Positions 1 to 7,848 of a stretch of 50,347 nt of DNA are shown one piece after another. The DNA comes from Phocoenobacter atlanticus. Its GTDB lineage: Bacteria; Pseudomonadota; Gammaproteobacteria; Enterobacterales; Pasteurellaceae. Positions within the stretch are counted from its first letter, which is position 1. The number at the start of each line of letters is the position of its first letter. The stretch is from the NCBI RefSeq assembly GCF_030764225.1, contig NZ_JASAXH010000017.1. One strand, given 5' to 3'. The position numbers and the translations under genes were made by a program. The notes beneath the pieces are model-generated. The model was not told the origin of the DNA. It made no database searches and worked only from the letters and a program-made list of their open reading frames with translations.

Positions 1-67
1 CAAAGGTTAAACCTTTCTTCGCCTTTATTTCAAATACTTTTCGGCGGAAATCTAATGAATAGCTCAT
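1..67 (-). CDS. IS630-type transposase-related protein, N-terminal fragment (runs off window)
   Basis: Reading the minus strand from an ATG at 67 gives MSYSLDFRRKVFEIKAKKG, then LTF at the window edge. This is the characteristic start of the helix-turn-helix subunit of IS630-family elements (tyrosine/phenylalanine-Arg-Lys-Val opening, followed in the family by the DNA-binding helices). Only 22 codons are visible, so it cannot be said whether the gene is intact or a remnant. It faces away from the tautomerase gene. Family assignment is by recalled similarity of the first residues; the frame being open to the edge is directly seen. Confidence 0.6.
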   Translation of the reverse strand, partial: MSYSLDFRRKVFEIKAKKGLTF

Positions 68-148
68 ATTTTATACCTTAAACAGTTGGTAGTTTATATT
101 ATGCCATATAATTTTACTTTTGCTATACAGTTTAAGAGACAGTCTCTA

Positions 149-382
149 TTACACAGTTTTGAGAATAGTATCTTTATGACTTTCTCTAATATTTGTAACT
201 GTTTTCCCTCCTATGGCATAATTATCCGTTGCAACTTCGTCAATAATCACCACACAACTTTCAGCACCTCGACCATTAAACACTTGAGCAAAAACATCAG
301 TTATTCCTTTGGCTAATGCCTCTTTTTGCTGTTTGGTTGCACCGCCTTCTTCACTGGTCATTGTAACCTTTATTACTGGCAT
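149..382 (-). CDS. 4-oxalocrotonate tautomerase family protein
   Basis: Small 77-residue protein starting Met-Pro-Val-Ile-Lys-Val. Once the initiator Met is removed the N-terminal proline is the catalytic base typical of the 4-OT tautomerase superfamily, which assembles as oligomers in the cytoplasm and interconverts keto and enol forms. It is a little longer than the classic 62-residue 4-OT. The start is well supported by GAGAGGAAG a few bases upstream. It lies 15 bases downstream of dinB and is probably co-transcribed with it. The physiological substrate cannot be inferred; no catabolic pathway genes are nearby. Confidence 0.8.
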   Translation of the reverse strand: MPVIKVTMTSEEGGATKQQKEALAKGITDVFAQVFNGRGAESCVVIIDEVATDNYAIGGKTVTNIRESHKDTILKTV

Positions 383-397
383 TGTTCTTCCTCTCTT

Positions 398-1483
398 TTA
401 GTTCCATAAATCTAATTGTTTCGTTTCTTTTTGTTCAGGAACCTGAACATTGATCCCAATTAAACGAATTTTGCGTTCTGTTCGCCTTTTCCAAATTTGA
501 TGTAATAATTCAACAAAATAGTCTTTTGTTACTCCTTCAGTAGTTTTCTCTAAGGTTGTTTGCGTAAAATCATCAAATTTTAATTTTATTCCTAATTTTT
601 TAAAATCGGTTAAAGGCTTATTTCCAAAATTACGTTCAATTCTAAATTGCAGTTTTTCAAATAATTCATTTAACATTATTTCAGCCGATTGAATATCATC
701 AATATCTGTAATCAATGTATTTTCAACGCCAATCGATTTACGAACACGGTTCACTTCAATTTTTCGATTATCAATAGCGTGACTAAAATCCCATAAACGA
801 TGCCCAAACTTACCAAAATTTTGCAAAATTGTTTGTTGATCTGACCGCTTAATATCTGCACAAGTTTTAAAACCTAAATCGAGTAACTTCTGATAGGTCA
901 CTTTTCCTACACCGGGAATTTTTTTCAAATCTAAATGATGAATAAAATCGGTAACCTCTTCAGGCAGAATCACAAACTGCCCATTGGGTTTATTTAAATC
1001 TGAGGCAATTTTTGCTAAAAATTTTAATGGTGCGACACCTGCCGAAGCGGTTAAATGTAACTCTTCCCAAATACTGTTACGAATTGCTTCTGCGATCCAA
1101 GTTGCAGAATTAAAATATTGATCACAATCCGTCACGTCAAGAAAGGCTTCATCAAGGGAAAGGGGTTCAATAATGGAGGTATAACGTTGAAAAATTTGAT
1201 GAATTTGTTGTGATACAGATTTATATAATTCCATATTTCCTGAAATAAGAATCAGATTAGGGCATTTTTTAAGAGCCTGTTGGCTTGACATTGCACTGTG
1301 TAAACCAAATTTTCTGGCTTCATAATTACAGGTTGCCAACACCCCTCGCTTATCAGGGCTTCCCCCTACCGCCACAGGTTTACCCACTAATGATGGATTT
1401 TCTCGCATTTCAACAGACGCATAAAAACAATCCATATCAATATGAATGATTTTTCTTATCGAAGATGTGTGGCTATCTGTCAT
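398..1483 (-). CDS. dinB: DNA polymerase IV (Y-family translesion polymerase)
   Basis: 361 residues, normal for DinB. The palm carries IHIDMDCFYASVE near residue 15 and SLDEAFLDV near residue 110, which supply the three metal-binding carboxylates. The middle has the helix-hairpin-helix 'thumb' signature KKIPGVGKVT. The extreme C-terminus is QLDLWN, a beta-clamp binding motif. It copies past damaged bases with low fidelity. The start is preceded by GGAAAA; no good LexA box was recognised just upstream, so SOS control is not shown here. The neighbour downstream is the small tautomerase. Confidence 0.96.
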   Translation of the reverse strand: MTDSHTSSIRKIIHIDMDCFYASVEMRENPSLVGKPVAVGGSPDKRGVLATCNYEARKFGLHSAMSSQQALKKCPNLILISGNMELYKSVSQQIHQIFQRYTSIIEPLSLDEAFLDVTDCDQYFNSATWIAEAIRNSIWEELHLTASAGVAPLKFLAKIASDLNKPNGQFVILPEEVTDFIHHLDLKKIPGVGKVTYQKLLDLGFKTCADIKRSDQQTILQNFGKFGHRLWDFSHAIDNRKIEVNRVRKSIGVENTLITDIDDIQSAEIMLNELFEKLQFRIERNFGNKPLTDFKKLGIKLKFDDFTQTTLEKTTEGVTKDYFVELLHQIWKRRTERKIRLIGINVQVPEQKETKQLDLWN

Positions 1484-1539
1484 TTTTCCAAATAATTGAG
1501 TATTGTTATTTATAAATATTATTTAATCACACTTACCTT

Positions 1540-2496
1540 TTAATCACACATAGTTGTTTGATATAAATCCAAACAAGCTTTTGCATCAACATCCACACAA
1601 ACAGTTTGGTTAGGTACTGCTTTCCATTCATCAATACCATACTTAAAATCACTGGTTTTAATAATTGTTTGTCCTTTTGTTATCCCGTCAGTAACCACTC
1701 TCACGGGGCCCTGTATTGTTTTAAATAATTCAGGATGAATAGCATAAAACACCGCTAAAGAGTCGTGAACAGCACAACCATCTAAACCTTTCGTTTTATA
1801 GAAATTAAGATAAAAACGACTAACATCATAAATAAATTGCCCATATTGAGAATTTTCTTTGAGTTGCTCAAAATGTTCATTTTTCATTATCACTTGATGA
1901 GTCACATCTAAGCCCACAATAACCACATCCCATTTTGCGGTCAGCACCTTATCCGCTGCCCAAGGATCGCCATAAATATTTGCTTCAGCGACAGGAGTAA
2001 CATTACCAAAATGCCCGTTATAACCAAAAGCACCGCCCATAATAACGACCTGCTTAACAAGAGAAATAATATCAGGGGCTTTTTCAATCGCCAGTGCAAG
2101 ATTGGTTAATTGTCCGATTGCAACTAAGGTAATTTCATTGGGATTTGCTCTAATTTGATCGATTAAATAATCACAAGCTGGGCGAGGATCGATCTTTCCA
2201 AAATCCTCTTTTTCATCAATCTCAATATTTCCAAGTCCATTATCACCGTGTACAAAAGTCGGCTCTTCTCTCGCCTCACCTTTTAGTGGTTTATCCACAC
2301 CTTTTGCAACATCACAATTCAAATTAAAATATTTTTTTAATAGTAAAGTATTACGAGTAACAGTTTCCAATGTTCCGTTGCCAATAACAGTCGTTAATCC
2401 TAACAAATCAATATTTGGGTGCTGATGAGCGAATAGGATTGCCATTACATCATCTATACCTGGATCCGTATCGATAATCATCTTTATAGGTTTCAT
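1540..2496 (-). CDS. Inosine-uridine preferring nucleoside hydrolase family protein
   Basis: About 318 residues beginning MKPIKMIIDTDPGIDD. The DTDPGIDD motif gives the calcium-binding aspartates of the nucleoside N-ribohydrolase family. VIMGGAF, EANIYGDPWAAD and the late HDSLAVFYA motif (active-site His and last Ca ligand) are also present. The enzyme hydrolyses ribonucleosides to base plus ribose for salvage. An in-frame ATG lies 13 codons further up (2535), but AGAGGAA sits just ahead of 2496, so this start is preferred. Exact base preference (RihA, RihB or RihC type) cannot be told from sequence by eye. Confidence 0.9.
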   Translation of the reverse strand: MKPIKMIIDTDPGIDDVMAILFAHQHPNIDLLGLTTVIGNGTLETVTRNTLLLKKYFNLNCDVAKGVDKPLKGEAREEPTFVHGDNGLGNIEIDEKEDFGKIDPRPACDYLIDQIRANPNEITLVAIGQLTNLALAIEKAPDIISLVKQVVIMGGAFGYNGHFGNVTPVAEANIYGDPWAADKVLTAKWDVVIVGLDVTHQVIMKNEHFEQLKENSQYGQFIYDVSRFYLNFYKTKGLDGCAVHDSLAVFYAIHPELFKTIQGPVRVVTDGITKGQTIIKTSDFKYGIDEWKAVPNQTVCVDVDAKACLDLYQTTMCD

Positions 2497-2580
2497 ATTT
2501 TTCCTCTTTGTATAAAAAATCTTATGAAATATCAATCATCTTTCTTATCAAAATAAAACTATTGAGTATTGTTACCTAAT

Positions 2581-3684
2581 TTATAATGCTTCTTTCATTA
2601 ATTTTTCTTGTTCTAACACCAACTTTTCACGCTGTTGTTCTATTTGTCTTTGAGCTTTATATTCCGCTTTACGTCTTTCATCTTCGGCTTCCCATTCTTC
2701 ATAAGCTCGTACGACTTTTGCAACAACAGGGTGACGCACTACATCGTGACTATCAAAGAAATTAAAACTTAAATCAGGCACATTACTTAATACTTCTTGA
2801 GCGTGCTTTAAGCCAGATTTTTGAGAGCGAGGTAAATCGATTTGCGTTACATCACCAGTAATCACTGCTTTTGAGTTAAAACCGATTCGAGTTAAGAACA
2901 TTTTCATTTGCTCAATGGTGGTATTTTGGCTTTCATCAAGAATAATAAAAGCATCATTTAGGGTACGTCCTCGCATATAAGCCAGAGGGGCAATTTCAAT
3001 GATATTTCGCTCCATAAATTTTTGGGCTTTTTCAAAACCTAACATTTCAAATAATGCATCATAAAGAGGACGTAAATAAGGCTCAATTTTTTGTCCTAAA
3101 TCACCTGGAAGAAAACCTAATTTTTCTCCAGCTTCTACAGCGGGACGAGTTAATAAAATACGACGTACTTCTTGACGTTCTAAAGACTCCACTGCTGCTG
3201 CCACTGCTAAAAAGGTTTTTCCTGTTCCTGCAGGACCAATTCCAAAACTGATATCATGGGTTAAAATATTATGTAAATAGCGTTGTTGATGTTCTCCACG
3301 AGGCTTAATTACACCACGCTTGGTTTTTATCGCAATATTGCCAATACTACTTTTTTTATCGTGTTTTTTATCAGGAGAATTTTGCAGCAGCATTCGACTT
3401 TCTTGGATCATCAAATGTACATCTTCCAGATCCAATAATTTGACTTTACCTTTAATCGGAGCCGTTTCGTTATAAAGCTTTTGCAATAATTTTGCGGTAT
3501 TTTGTAACACAAAATCTGCTACAGGATCTTCATCGTCAGGTTCAATCACAAATTCAAAACCATTACGACGAATAATCACATTAAAACTGTCTTCAATTAA
3601 ATTTAAATGATCATCAAACGCACCGCAAAGGGATTGCAAACGAGTATTATCTTGAGGTTCTAGGGTTAATATTGTTTTATCCAA
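2581..3684 (-). CDS. ybeZ: PhoH-like ATPase YbeZ
   Basis: 367 residues matching the YbeZ branch of the PhoH family throughout, not the shorter E. coli PhoH. An N-terminal KH-like region is followed by Walker A GPAGTGKT, the RPAVEAGEKLGFLPGDL segment, Walker B IILDESQN and the ITGDVTQIDLPR motif. The C-terminus is a charged helical tail rich in Lys, Glu and Gln. YbeZ is a partner of the RNase YbeY in RNA metabolism. In enterobacteria ybeZ and ybeY are adjacent; here ybeY lies about 8 kb away at 11810-12292. It stands between the nucleoside hydrolase and modC, both on the same strand. Confidence 0.95.
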   Translation of the reverse strand: MDKTILTLEPQDNTRLQSLCGAFDDHLNLIEDSFNVIIRRNGFEFVIEPDDEDPVADFVLQNTAKLLQKLYNETAPIKGKVKLLDLEDVHLMIQESRMLLQNSPDKKHDKKSSIGNIAIKTKRGVIKPRGEHQQRYLHNILTHDISFGIGPAGTGKTFLAVAAAVESLERQEVRRILLTRPAVEAGEKLGFLPGDLGQKIEPYLRPLYDALFEMLGFEKAQKFMERNIIEIAPLAYMRGRTLNDAFIILDESQNTTIEQMKMFLTRIGFNSKAVITGDVTQIDLPRSQKSGLKHAQEVLSNVPDLSFNFFDSHDVVRHPVVAKVVRAYEEWEAEDERRKAEYKAQRQIEQQREKLVLEQEKLMKEAL

Positions 3685-3780
3685 TGTTTTTCCTTATAAA
3701 TTCTTTTTACTATTTTAAATATAATTTAATAAACAGTCTGAGTAAGTTTAACATAAATTTAAGAGTAAAAATAAGCAACG

Positions 3781-4410
3781 CTATGTTGTTAATTGAATAC
3801 TTATATCAGAACGGATATATTTCAACTCTTCAGAATCGTGAGAGACATAGATAGCAGGTAAATTACGTTGCTCTAAATACTCCATTAAATAATCTAAAAT
3901 AATACTTTTGCGTTGTTCATCAATGGCAGAAAAGGCTTCATCAAATAGAAAAAGATTTGGAGTGTTCATTATAGATTGAATAACCAACGCTCGTTGGGTT
4001 TCTCCTGAAGAGAGTTGATCGGGTAATTTTAGTTTACAGTGATGGAGGTCAAAAACACTAAATAATTCATCTAAATTAGGTAAGGCATAATCAGAACAAC
4101 TTCGTCTTTTTTGAGCAAAAGCGATATTTTTTTCTATATTCATAAAGGGTAATAAACAACTCTCTTGTCCTACATAGGCAATAGGGCGTTTTTCAGCAGG
4201 GATGAAAATATCATTTTGTTGGAATACTTGATTATTGACAATAAATGTATTGTTAGGCGAGTAGTCTAGTCCTGCCATTAAACGTAATAAACTGGTTTTT
4301 CCACAACCTGATTTTCCTTTAATAATAGTAATTTTATTCCCTGATAATTCTGCATTAAAAGAGAGTGAAAAATCCGTTCGTTTAATGTTGAAATCGCATT
4401 TTATGGTCAT
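3781..4410 (-). CDS. modC: Molybdate-type ABC transporter ATP-binding protein (short ModC, no TOBE domain)
   Basis: 209 residues: Walker A GKSGCGKTS near residue 34, signature LSSGETQRA near 124, Walker B LFLFDEAFSAID near 150 and H-loop YVSHD near 187. It energises uptake with ModB in the inner membrane. Canonical ModC is about 350 residues and ends in a TOBE/Mop domain that binds oxyanion; that domain is absent here, and the frame ends cleanly soon after the H-loop. The start overlaps the modB stop as TAATG, so translation is probably coupled. Assignment to molybdate or tungstate rests on the ModA-like neighbour rather than on this protein. Confidence 0.85.
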   Translation of the reverse strand: MTIKCDFNIKRTDFSLSFNAELSGNKITIIKGKSGCGKTSLLRLMAGLDYSPNNTFIVNNQVFQQNDIFIPAEKRPIAYVGQESCLLPFMNIEKNIAFAQKRRSCSDYALPNLDELFSVFDLHHCKLKLPDQLSSGETQRALVIQSIMNTPNLFLFDEAFSAIDEQRKSIILDYLMEYLEQRNLPAIYVSHDSEELKYIRSDISIQLTT

Positions 4411-5108
4411 TACAGTTTTACCACGCTGTTAAATGAATGGTTAATTTTAAAGATAAATAATAATAAAACAAAAGAGATTACCAGTAAAATTCCTGCTAGC
4501 CAATGGGCTTGAATATAGTTTAAGGATTCTACGTGATCGTAAATGGCGATAGAAACAACTTGTGTTTTATTGGGAATATTTCCCCCTAACATCAATACCA
4601 CACCAAATTCCCCTAATGTATGGGCAAAGCCCAATACTGAAGCTGTCATAAAGCCTCGCTTTGCCATTGGTAACACAATATGAATAAAGCGATCTAGGGG
4701 GTTAGTATTGAGTACTTTTGCGGTTTCAATAATATTGGGATTAATGCTTGCAAAGGCATTGGTTAACGGTTGGGTGACATAGGGGAAGGAATATACAATG
4801 GAACCAATCACCAAACCTGAGAAAGAGAATAAAATAGTTTCACCAGTCAGTTGGAAAACTAAAGAACCGATAAAACTATTTGGGTTAAGTAAAATTAATA
4901 AATAAAAACCTAATACGGTTGGTGGTAAGACAAGGGGTAACGCAATCAAGGCTTCAATAATAAATTTAAAGCGATTGCGTGATGTGGCTAACCAAAAGGC
5001 GATAGGCGTACCAATAATAAGTAAACACAGAGTCGTCGTGATACTGAGTTTAAATGACAGTAATAATGCTTGAAATGAAATATCATCAATCATTGAGGGA
5101 ATATCCAT
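4410..5108 (-). CDS. modB: Molybdate ABC transporter permease
   Basis: 232 residues with about five hydrophobic spans and the inner-membrane permease EAA-loop region around ETAKVLNTNPLDRFIHIVLP. GEFGVVLMLGGNIP near residue 165 is typical of ModB. It overlaps the end of modA by about 23 bases. A second Met (codon 6, at 5093) is a possible alternative start that would still overlap modA. It forms the channel between ModA and ModC. Confidence 0.9.
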   Translation of the reverse strand: MDIPSMIDDISFQALLLSFKLSITTTLCLLIIGTPIAFWLATSRNRFKFIIEALIALPLVLPPTVLGFYLLILLNPNSFIGSLVFQLTGETILFSFSGLVIGSIVYSFPYVTQPLTNAFASINPNIIETAKVLNTNPLDRFIHIVLPMAKRGFMTASVLGFAHTLGEFGVVLMLGGNIPNKTQVVSIAIYDHVESLNYIQAHWLAGILLVISFVLLLFIFKINHSFNSVVKL

Positions 5109-5817
5109 CAGCTAAAATTAAATTTTGCACTTCTTTAGAGTGAAAATAGCGTAAAAATTGTTGCACTTCTTCGTTATCGTGAATAATCGCAACATCCTGT
5201 TTAATTAAAGAATGATACTGCTGTGGTACTAACCAAACGCTATTTTCGTTAATTTTTTTATTTTGTTTAATTTGAGAATAGGCGACAAACCCCGTATCAC
5301 TTGCCCCTGATTTTACAAAATGATAAGTCTGAGCAATGTTTTCACCAAAAATATATAAAGGTTGTTTTGTTTGCCATAAAGATAAGGCTTTTAGTGTTTC
5401 TCTCGCGGCAATTCCATAAGGTGCATATTTAGGATTGGCTAATGCAAGGCGATTACTTTTTTGCTTTACTGCCTCTTCAAGCGTTATTTTTGAACCATTA
5501 TATAGAGGTTTCCAATACACTAAACGACCGATTGCATAAGTAAAGGTACGTATTGCTTGTTGCTGTTTTAATAATTCACTTGGACGTTTTTGATCCGCAG
5601 AAAAAAACAGATCGATTGGTGCTCCATATTGAATTTGAGCATAGTGTTTTCCGCTTGATCCTGAAAGGATATTGATTTTTGTAGCGGTTACATTTGTGTA
5701 ACTTTTTGCAATTTTTTTCATTGTAGGAACAAAATTACTGGCTACGGCAATATTGATATCCGCAAAGCAGTTTGTTGTAAAAAATAGTAATAAAGGGACT
5801 ATTTTTTTTAAATTCAT
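5086..5817 (-). CDS. modA: Molybdate ABC transporter substrate-binding protein
   Basis: 243 residues with a signal peptide MNLKKIVPLLLFFTTNCFA. Mature ModA motifs follow: AVASNFVPTMKKIA near 25, the oxyanion-binding LSGSSGKHYAQI near 52, GAPIDLFFSAD near 66, and ANPKYAPYGIAARE near 128. It captures molybdate (or tungstate) in the periplasm. It is first gene of modABC; a promoter with TTGCAT and TATAAA separated by 17 bases lies just upstream. No ModE-type operator was recognised with confidence. Confidence 0.92.
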   Translation of the reverse strand: MNLKKIVPLLLFFTTNCFADINIAVASNFVPTMKKIAKSYTNVTATKINILSGSSGKHYAQIQYGAPIDLFFSADQKRPSELLKQQQAIRTFTYAIGRLVYWKPLYNGSKITLEEAVKQKSNRLALANPKYAPYGIAARETLKALSLWQTKQPLYIFGENIAQTYHFVKSGASDTGFVAYSQIKQNKKINENSVWLVPQQYHSLIKQDVAIIHDNEEVQQFLRYFHSKEVQNLILADGYSLND

Positions 5818-5853
5818 TATTTGAATACCATAACATCATTATTTAATAGTGAG

Positions 5854-5882
5854 TTTATAATATTGTTGAATATAAAATGCAA
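5854..5882 (-). promoter_or_regulatory. Predicted sigma-70 promoter for modABC
   Basis: On the minus strand TTGCAT (5877-5882) and TATAAA (5854-5859) are separated by exactly 17 bases, ending about 37 bases before the modA start codon. Prediction from sequence match only. Confidence 0.6.
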
Positions 5883-6070
5883 CAATTAAATTGTATTTTG
5901 TATGATAAAAATCAGAATAACCGTAAATTTTTACCTATTGATTTTTATAAATTAATAGCAGGATGAAAAAGATAAACTCTGTTCAGTTTTTTTTGTATCA
6001 TACTATCAGGTCATACAGCAGTATATTCCATTTATGGGAGGAGATAGGATAATTTAACATAGATTTTTTA

Positions 6071-6086
6071 TGTGAAAGAGATCACA
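6071..6086 (+). promoter_or_regulatory. CRP-cAMP binding site of the tna operon
   Basis: TGTGA, six bases, TCACA: a perfect core match to the CRP consensus. It lies about 104 bases before the TnaC start. A -10 candidate TATTAT at 6127-6132 (or the overlapping TATACT at 6122-6127) puts the site near -56 to -61, as at the catabolite-controlled E. coli tna promoter. This predicts strong catabolite control of tryptophanase. Confidence 0.85.
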
Positions 6087-6189
6087 AAATTGATTTTTTT
6101 AAAATGACGCTGTAGAAATTTTATACTATTATTGCCTTGCCTTAATTCTAAAGGTAACTAAATTTAAATTCTATCAAGGGGATAAATTT

Positions 6190-6261
6190 ATGCGATTGCT
6201 TTTATTGTATCTAAAATCGTGGTTTGTAATTGACCCTCGAATGCTCCTTTGCTTTCCATAA
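6190..6261 (+). CDS. tnaC: Tryptophanase operon leader peptide TnaC
   Basis: A 23-codon ORF (ATG 6190, TAA 6259-6261) preceded by AAGGGG at 6176-6181. It contains KSWFVID in the middle and ends in Pro just before the stop. Trp-11, Asp-15 and Pro-23 have the same spacing (4 and 8) as the essential Trp-12, Asp-16 and Pro-24 of E. coli TnaC. In that system free tryptophan stalls the ribosome at the final Pro, blocking Rho-dependent termination before tnaA. The 94 bases to tnaA are T-rich on the coding strand and contain no Rho-independent hairpin, consistent with a Rho mechanism. It is too short for routine gene calling. Confidence 0.88.
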   Translation: MRLLLLYLKSWFVIDPRMLLCFP

Positions 6262-6355
6262 TTTACTTTTCTTTTTTCAAATCTTTTCTATTTTTAATTT
6301 TTTCTATTTCTACAGACAAAATGAGCTGTAGGTATATCTATATGAGGATTTTATT

Positions 6356-7774
6356 ATGAATACATTTAAACATTTACCAGAACCATTCCGTATCCGTGTT
6401 ATTGAACCTGTGAAAAGAACGACGCGTGAGTATCGTGATGAAGCGATTTTAAAAGCGGGAATGAACCCATTTTTATTAGATAGTAAAGACATTTTTATTG
6501 ATTTATTAACTGATAGCGGAACAGGAGCGGTTACCCAAGATATGCAAGCGGCGATGTTACGAGGCGATGAAGCGTATAGTGGTAGCCGTAGTTACTATGC
6601 ATTAGCAGATGCGGTAAAAGATATTTTTGGTTACGAATTTACAATCCCAACCCATCAAGGTCGTGGTGCAGAACAAATTTATATCCCTATTTTAATTAAA
6701 AAACGTGAGCAAGAAAAAGGTTTAGAGCGTGACAAAATGGTGGTGTTCTCAAATTATTTCTTTGATACCACACAGGGGCATTCTCAATTAAATGGGGCGA
6801 CAGTAAACAATGTTTATATTAAAGAAGCCTTTGATACAGGAGTTGAACACGATTTCAAAGGAAACTTTAACCTTGAACAATTAGAAGATGGCATTCAAAG
6901 AGTTGGAGCGAAAAATGTTCCTTATATCGTAGCTACTATTACTTGTAACTCAGCAGGTGGTCAGCCAGTTTCTCTTGCAAACTTAAGAGGAATGTATGAA
7001 ATTGCACGTAAATATGATATTCCAGTCGTAATGGATTCAGCACGTTTTGCAGAAAATGCGTACTTTATTAAACAGCGTGAAGAAGAGTGCAAAGATTGGT
7101 CTATTGAGAAAATTACTTATGAGTGCTATCAGTATGCTGATGCTCTTGCAATGTCTGCGAAAAAAGATGCAATGGTGCCGATGGGCGGATTACTATGCTT
7201 CAAAAATAAAGAGATGGAAGATGTATATCACGAGTGTCGTACACTTTGTGTGGTACAAGAAGGTTTCCCAACCTATGGTGGTTTAGAAGGTGGTGCGATG
7301 GAGCGTTTAGCTGTTGGTTTATACGACGGTATGCGTGAAGATTGGCTAGCTTATCGTATTCGTCAAATTGAATATTTAGTTGATGGATTAGAGAAAATTG
7401 GTGTGGTTTGTCAGCAACCAGGTGGACACGCAGCCTTCGTTGATGCAGGTAAATTATTACCACATATTCCAGCTGATCAATTCCCTGCACAGGCACTTGC
7501 TTGTGAACTTTATAAAGTAGCAGGTATTCGTGCGGTAGAAATTGGTTCATTCCTATTAGGACGTGATCCAAAAACAGGTAAACAGTTACCTTGTCCTGCG
7601 GAATTGTTGCGTTTAACTATTCCACGTGCGACTTATACACAAAGTCATATGGATTTTATTATTGAAGCATTCCAAAAAGTGAAAGAAAACTCGGCGAATA
7701 TCAAAGGATTAACCTTTAGTTATGAACCTAAAGTATTGCGTCATTTTACAGCACGCTTAAAAGAAGTGGAATAA
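6356..7774 (+). CDS. tnaA: Tryptophanase
   Basis: 472 residues, the full TnaA length. The PLP-lysine segment is LAMSAKKDAMVPMGG near residue 265, and the fold-type I motifs GDEAYSGSRSYYALADAV near 65 and TIPTHQGRGAEQI near 98 are present. It converts L-tryptophan to indole, pyruvate and ammonia in the cytoplasm, so the strain should be indole-positive. A GAGGA ribosome-binding site lies eight bases upstream. It is second in tnaC-tnaA-tnaB, under the CRP site and TnaC attenuation. Nothing suggests damage. Confidence 0.98.
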   Translation: MNTFKHLPEPFRIRVIEPVKRTTREYRDEAILKAGMNPFLLDSKDIFIDLLTDSGTGAVTQDMQAAMLRGDEAYSGSRSYYALADAVKDIFGYEFTIPTHQGRGAEQIYIPILIKKREQEKGLERDKMVVFSNYFFDTTQGHSQLNGATVNNVYIKEAFDTGVEHDFKGNFNLEQLEDGIQRVGAKNVPYIVATITCNSAGGQPVSLANLRGMYEIARKYDIPVVMDSARFAENAYFIKQREEECKDWSIEKITYECYQYADALAMSAKKDAMVPMGGLLCFKNKEMEDVYHECRTLCVVQEGFPTYGGLEGGAMERLAVGLYDGMREDWLAYRIRQIEYLVDGLEKIGVVCQQPGGHAAFVDAGKLLPHIPADQFPAQALACELYKVAGIRAVEIGSFLLGRDPKTGKQLPCPAELLRLTIPRATYTQSHMDFIIEAFQKVKENSANIKGLTFSYEPKVLRHFTARLKEVE

Positions 7775-7786
7775 ACACTTGCAAAT

Positions 7787-7820
7787 AGAAAGTTGTACTA
7801 GTATAGTAGTGCAACTTTCT
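7787..7820 (+). other. 14-bp hairpin between tnaA and tnaB
   Basis: AGAAAGTTGTACTA (7787-7800) pairs with TAGTGCAACTTTCT (7807-7820) with a six-base loop and one G-U pair. It is not followed by a T run, so it is more likely an mRNA-stability or processing element that sets the tnaA:tnaB ratio than a strong terminator. Confidence 0.7.
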
Positions 7821-7848
7821 AAAAATTAATAACAAAAGGAGTCTTATT

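Noticed and set aside
7200..7571. 123-codon frame antisense to tnaA
   Set aside because: Lies wholly within a strongly supported gene on the other strand, with no ribosome-binding site or recognisable product.
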